From NCBI GenBank assembly GCA_963808455.1, contig CAWEHT010000391.1, positions 1 through 6,996 of the forward strand: a stretch of 6,996 bases of DNA, in the 5' to 3' direction. Below, in pieces: positions 4,264 through 6,996 of the stretch; position 1 is the first letter of the stretch, and every line of letters begins with the position of its first letter. A model generated the notes under the pieces. That model did no database searches and was not told where the DNA came from. It saw nothing but the letters and a program-made list of their open reading frames with translations. Both the position numbers and the translations under genes were made by a program. The stretch is from CAWEHT01 sp963808455 (GTDB taxonomy: Bacteria; Chloroflexota; Anaerolineae; CG2-30-64-16).

Positions 4264-6549
4264 ATGAGCCTGCGCACCAAGAACCTCCTCGTGGTTGTCG
4301 CCGTCCTGGCCTGCCTGTTGGTCGTCGTCTCCGTCATATCGTCCCGGATCTTTTTCCAGAGCGCCGAGTTCATGGAAACCCATTTCATGATGGCCGACGT
4401 CAACCGCGCGATCTCATCGCTATCGGCGGACCTGGGCCGCCTGAACGCGACGGCCATGGACTGGGCGCAGTGGGACGAGACCTACGCGTTCGTGCAAGGC
4501 CGCGACCCCGCCTTCGTCAGCACGAACCTCGGCGACTCCACCATCACCGAGATCGGGGCCAACGTCATCCTGTTCTTCGATGCGGGCGGGCAGTTCGTCT
4601 ATGGCAAGGCCGTCGATTTGCAATCCGATAAGGCGGTCCCAGTGTCGCCCGAATTGCTGGCCGACTTCGCGGCTCACCCGGAGACGCTCCAGCATCCCGG
4701 CCCGGCGGACGCGCGCGTGGGGCTGCTCGGCGTCCCCGGCGACCCGCTCCTGGTCGCCTCGCAGCCTATCTTGACCAGCCAGCGCCAGGGGCCGGTCCGC
4801 GGCACCGTGATCCTGGGACGCTACCTGGACGCGGCCGAGTTAGCGGCTCTTTCAGGACAAGATCAGACCAATCTCTCGTGTCTGTACCTGGACGATCCGG
4901 CGCTGCCTCCCGATTTCGGGCAGGCCCGGGACGCCTTGCTCTCGGCGCTGAAGCCGGGCACGGTCGAGACGATCCCTGACGCCCTCGCGGCCGCCGACGC
5001 CCGCGCGCCCTTCTCTCCACCGGCGAGCGCTACGTTTGCCCGCCCAGGGCCTGTTCGCCCCGTCTTCATTCAAGCCCTGGACTCCAGCACGCTCGCGGGC
5101 TACACGTCCTTGCAGGACATGACCGGGCACCCGGCCCTGCTACTTCGCGTCAGCACCCCCCGCCCCATCTACCAACAGGCCGGCAATGTCATCCGTTATG
5201 TGAATCTCGTGGTGCTGATCGCCGGCCTCGTCTTCGGGCTGATCATGCTCTTTGCCTTGCAGAAGACCGTGATCTCCCCTCTCACCCGGCTCAGCCGGGC
5301 GGTTGCGGGCATCGGCGCCAGCACCGACCCCTCGGCTCGCGTCTTGCTGGCCGGGCGGGACGAAGTGGGGCAACTGGCGACGTCCATGAACGGTATGCTG
5401 GGGGCGATCGAGCAGGCGCAGCGCGGCCGCCGGGAGACCGAGGAGCGCTTCGGCGCCACAGTCGAACAGGCGGCAGAGGGGATCTTCCTTTTCGACGCCC
5501 CAACCCGTCGCCTCATGCACGCCAACCGCGCCTTCCTCGCCCTGACGGGCCATTCCGCTGCCGAGATCCCTGACCTCACGCTCTACGACGTCGTCGCGGA
5601 GGATGCGGCCACGATCGATGCCCGCATGGGGCGGGTGCAGAGCGAAGGCCGTGTGCCGTTCGCCGAACGTCGCTACCGCTGCAAGGATGGCTCACTCATC
5701 GACGTCGAGTCGAGCGACTGCCTGATCAGCATCGAGGGGCAGCAGCTGGCCATCGGCTTCGCCCACGATATCTCTTTGCGCAAGCAGGCAGAAGAGGCCC
5801 TGCAGCGCTATGCCGACCGCCTGCTGCTGCTGCACGAGATAGACCGGGCCATACTGGCGTCGGCGCCACCCGAGCGCGTCGCTGACCTGGCCTTGCGCGC
5901 CCTCCTCAGGATCGTCCCCTATTGGATCGCCCACATAGCGGTCTTCGATGCCGAGATCACCGAGGCCAGGACCTTTGCCTCTCGGGGCGCAGGGCTAGAG
6001 CGCCTGCCTCAAGGGTTGCGCATCCTCCGTCCTACCTCGTACGGCGATCTCCAACGGGGCCAGACACGGGTGATCGACGATGTGGGCGCCGTCCCGAGCG
6101 TCCCGCCGACACTGCTGGAGCTTCGCGCTGCAGGCTTGCGCAGCTTCGTCGAGGTGCCGCTGCGCGACGAAGGCAAATTCTTCGGCGTGCTGCGCGTGGG
6201 CTCTGACCGTCCAGGCGCCTTCACCCCTGACCAGGTGGCCATCGCCCGCGAGCTCGCCGATCAGGTGGCCATCGCCGTCTCACAAAGCCGGCTCAGGGCC
6301 GAGGTGCAGGGCTACACGGCCGAGCTGGAGACGCGGGTGGCCCAGCGCACAGCTGAGCTTTCGGAGACGGCCGCCAGGCTGCAGGCCGCCAACGAGCGGC
6401 TCAAGTCCCTCGACGAGCTCAAGAGCCAGTTCGTGTCAAACGTCTCCCACGAGCTGCGCACCCCCCTGGCCAATATCAAGCTCTATTTGAGCCTGCTCAA
6501 ACGGCAAGCCCGAAAAACACGACCGCTATATGGACACGCTCAAGCGTGA
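4264..6549 (+). CDS. Sensor histidine kinase (CHASE4-HAMP-PAS-GAF-HisKA), frameshifted
   Basis: This is a membrane sensor kinase that should autophosphorylate on a histidine and pass the phosphate to a response regulator, not seen here. I chose the ATG at 4264 (MSLRTKNLL) because GAGGG lies 8 nt upstream and the first helix follows at once; an earlier in-frame start at 4207 has no comparable support. Domains: transmembrane 1 (about residues 7-30); extracytoplasmic CHASE4 (about 40-300, signature DWAQWDETYAFV at 66-77); transmembrane 2 (about 313-333); HAMP (about 333-386); PAS with PAC-type end RYRCKDGSLIDVES (about 395-505); GAF (about 515-675); coiled coil (about 680-715); HisKA with SHELRTPL and phospho-acceptor His729. 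After Leu-Lys-Arg747 the frame breaks and a false tail ends at a TGA (6547-6549). The true continuation is in the +1-shifted frame from 6503. The CHASE4 ligand is unknown. Confidence 0.93.
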   Translation: MSLRTKNLLVVVAVLACLLVVVSVISSRIFFQSAEFMETHFMMADVNRAISSLSADLGRLNATAMDWAQWDETYAFVQGRDPAFVSTNLGDSTITEIGANVILFFDAGGQFVYGKAVDLQSDKAVPVSPELLADFAAHPETLQHPGPADARVGLLGVPGDPLLVASQPILTSQRQGPVRGTVILGRYLDAAELAALSGQDQTNLSCLYLDDPALPPDFGQARDALLSALKPGTVETIPDALAAADARAPFSPPASATFARPGPVRPVFIQALDSSTLAGYTSLQDMTGHPALLLRVSTPRPIYQQAGNVIRYVNLVVLIAGLVFGLIMLFALQKTVISPLTRLSRAVAGIGASTDPSARVLLAGRDEVGQLATSMNGMLGAIEQAQRGRRETEERFGATVEQAAEGIFLFDAPTRRLMHANRAFLALTGHSAAEIPDLTLYDVVAEDAATIDARMGRVQSEGRVPFAERRYRCKDGSLIDVESSDCLISIEGQQLAIGFAHDISLRKQAEEALQRYADRLLLLHEIDRAILASAPPERVADLALRALLRIVPYWIAHIAVFDAEITEARTFASRGAGLERLPQGLRILRPTSYGDLQRGQTRVIDDVGAVPSVPPTLLELRAAGLRSFVEVPLRDEGKFFGVLRVGSDRPGAFTPDQVAIARELADQVAIAVSQSRLRAEVQGYTAELETRVAQRTAELSETAARLQAANERLKSLDELKSQFVSNVSHELRTPLANIKLYLSLLKRQARKTRPLYGHAQA

Positions 6550-6996
6550 GGCGAACCTGCTGCACCGGCTGATCGAGGACCTGCTGCACCTGTCACGCCT
6601 GGATACGGGCAGGGTGCAGGTGAGCCTGGCCCAGGTTGACGTGAATGCCTTGCTCGGCACGCTCGCCAACGACCGCGCCGAGTTGCTGGCCGGCCGGGGC
6701 TTGAAGCTGGACCTCGCCTTCGAGCCCGGCCTGCCGCCGCTGCAGGCCGACGCCAGGATGGTCACCCAGGTGGTCACCAACCTGATGAGCAACGCCATGA
6801 ACTACACGCCCTCCGGCGGCACGATCACGCTGCGCACGCAGTGCCGCGAAGAATCCGGCGCGCCCTGGGTGGGGCTCGCCGTGGCGGATACCGGCCCCGG
6901 CATCTCCGCCGAAGAGCAAGGGCGTCTTTTCGAGCGCTTCTTCCGTGGTGAGACCGCCGTGCAGAGCAAGGCGCCGGGCAGCGGGAGCAATTGGTG
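6503..6996 (+). CDS. Sensor histidine kinase, end of HisKA and ATPase domain, partial
   Basis: This continues the kinase in the shifted frame. It opens GKPEKHDRYMDTLKREANLL, the second HisKA helix, followed by LIEDLLHLSRLDTG. The ATP-binding domain follows with N box NLMSNAMNYTP, G1 box DTGPGIS and F box RLFERFFRG. Restoring two G bases near 6503 gives LLKRGKPEKHDRY, a normal HisKA sequence, so this is the same protein. At the right edge the expected G2 box (APGSGLGLAIV) reads APGSGSNW and the window ends, so the last ~20 bases are either mis-sequenced or truly changed. The C-terminus and any partner gene lie outside. A gene caller might start this piece at the ATG at 6530, but it is not an independent gene. 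Confidence 0.9.

Noticed and set aside
3204..4457. A 417-codon open frame on the minus strand across the intergenic region
   Set aside because: It overlaps both the GNAT promoter region and the start of the kinase gene, its composition is Arg/Pro/Ala-rich with no motif, and long antisense frames are common in GC-rich DNA.

Overview
This is a GC-rich bacterial window, most likely from a free-living bacterium with elaborate membrane signalling. The histidine kinase order CHASE4-HAMP-PAS-GAF-HisKA and the style of the chemoreceptor resemble Chloroflexota. That placement is from family impression only and I hold it at moderate to low confidence. The abrupt ends and the disturbed last ~25 bases suggest the window may be a whole short contig.

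Layout: three genes run on the minus strand. In transcription order they are a GNAT-family N-acetyltransferase (3190 to 2699), a DNA-3-methyladenine glycosylase I, tag (2665 to 2108), and a methyl-accepting chemotaxis protein (1944 to 189). The first two are 33 bp apart and look like an operon with a TTGACA-type promoter. The chemoreceptor follows after a 163-bp gap that carries three 7-bp tandem repeats. A large sensor histidine kinase (from 4264) runs on the plus strand, divergent from the GNAT gene, and leaves the window at the right edge.

Between the divergent genes lies about 1.07 kb (3191-4263) with no recognisable protein gene. It is rich in inverted repeats. It holds a TGTACA-N5-TGTACA dyad and a good plus-strand promoter (TTGCCC-17-CATAAT with an extended -10) whose start region is covered by the perfect palindrome GTGTTAACAC. 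This would give the kinase transcript a leader of about 295 nt with several possible hairpins.

Two genes are interrupted by single frame changes. The chemoreceptor is broken near 1200, between its N-terminal HAMP part and its signalling domain. The kinase is broken near 6503, just after its phospho-accepting histidine. In both, the sequence on either side is intact and conserved, and the repaired proteins read as full, normal architectures. The simplest reading is base-call or assembly indels, although true gene decay or strain variation cannot be excluded. The kinase G2 ATP-lid motif is also lost at the extreme right end.

Together the genes cover sensing (chemoreceptor, kinase) and alkylation repair or small-molecule acetylation (tag, GNAT). 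I do not see a previously undescribed multi-gene system. The most unusual part is the long structured intergenic region.
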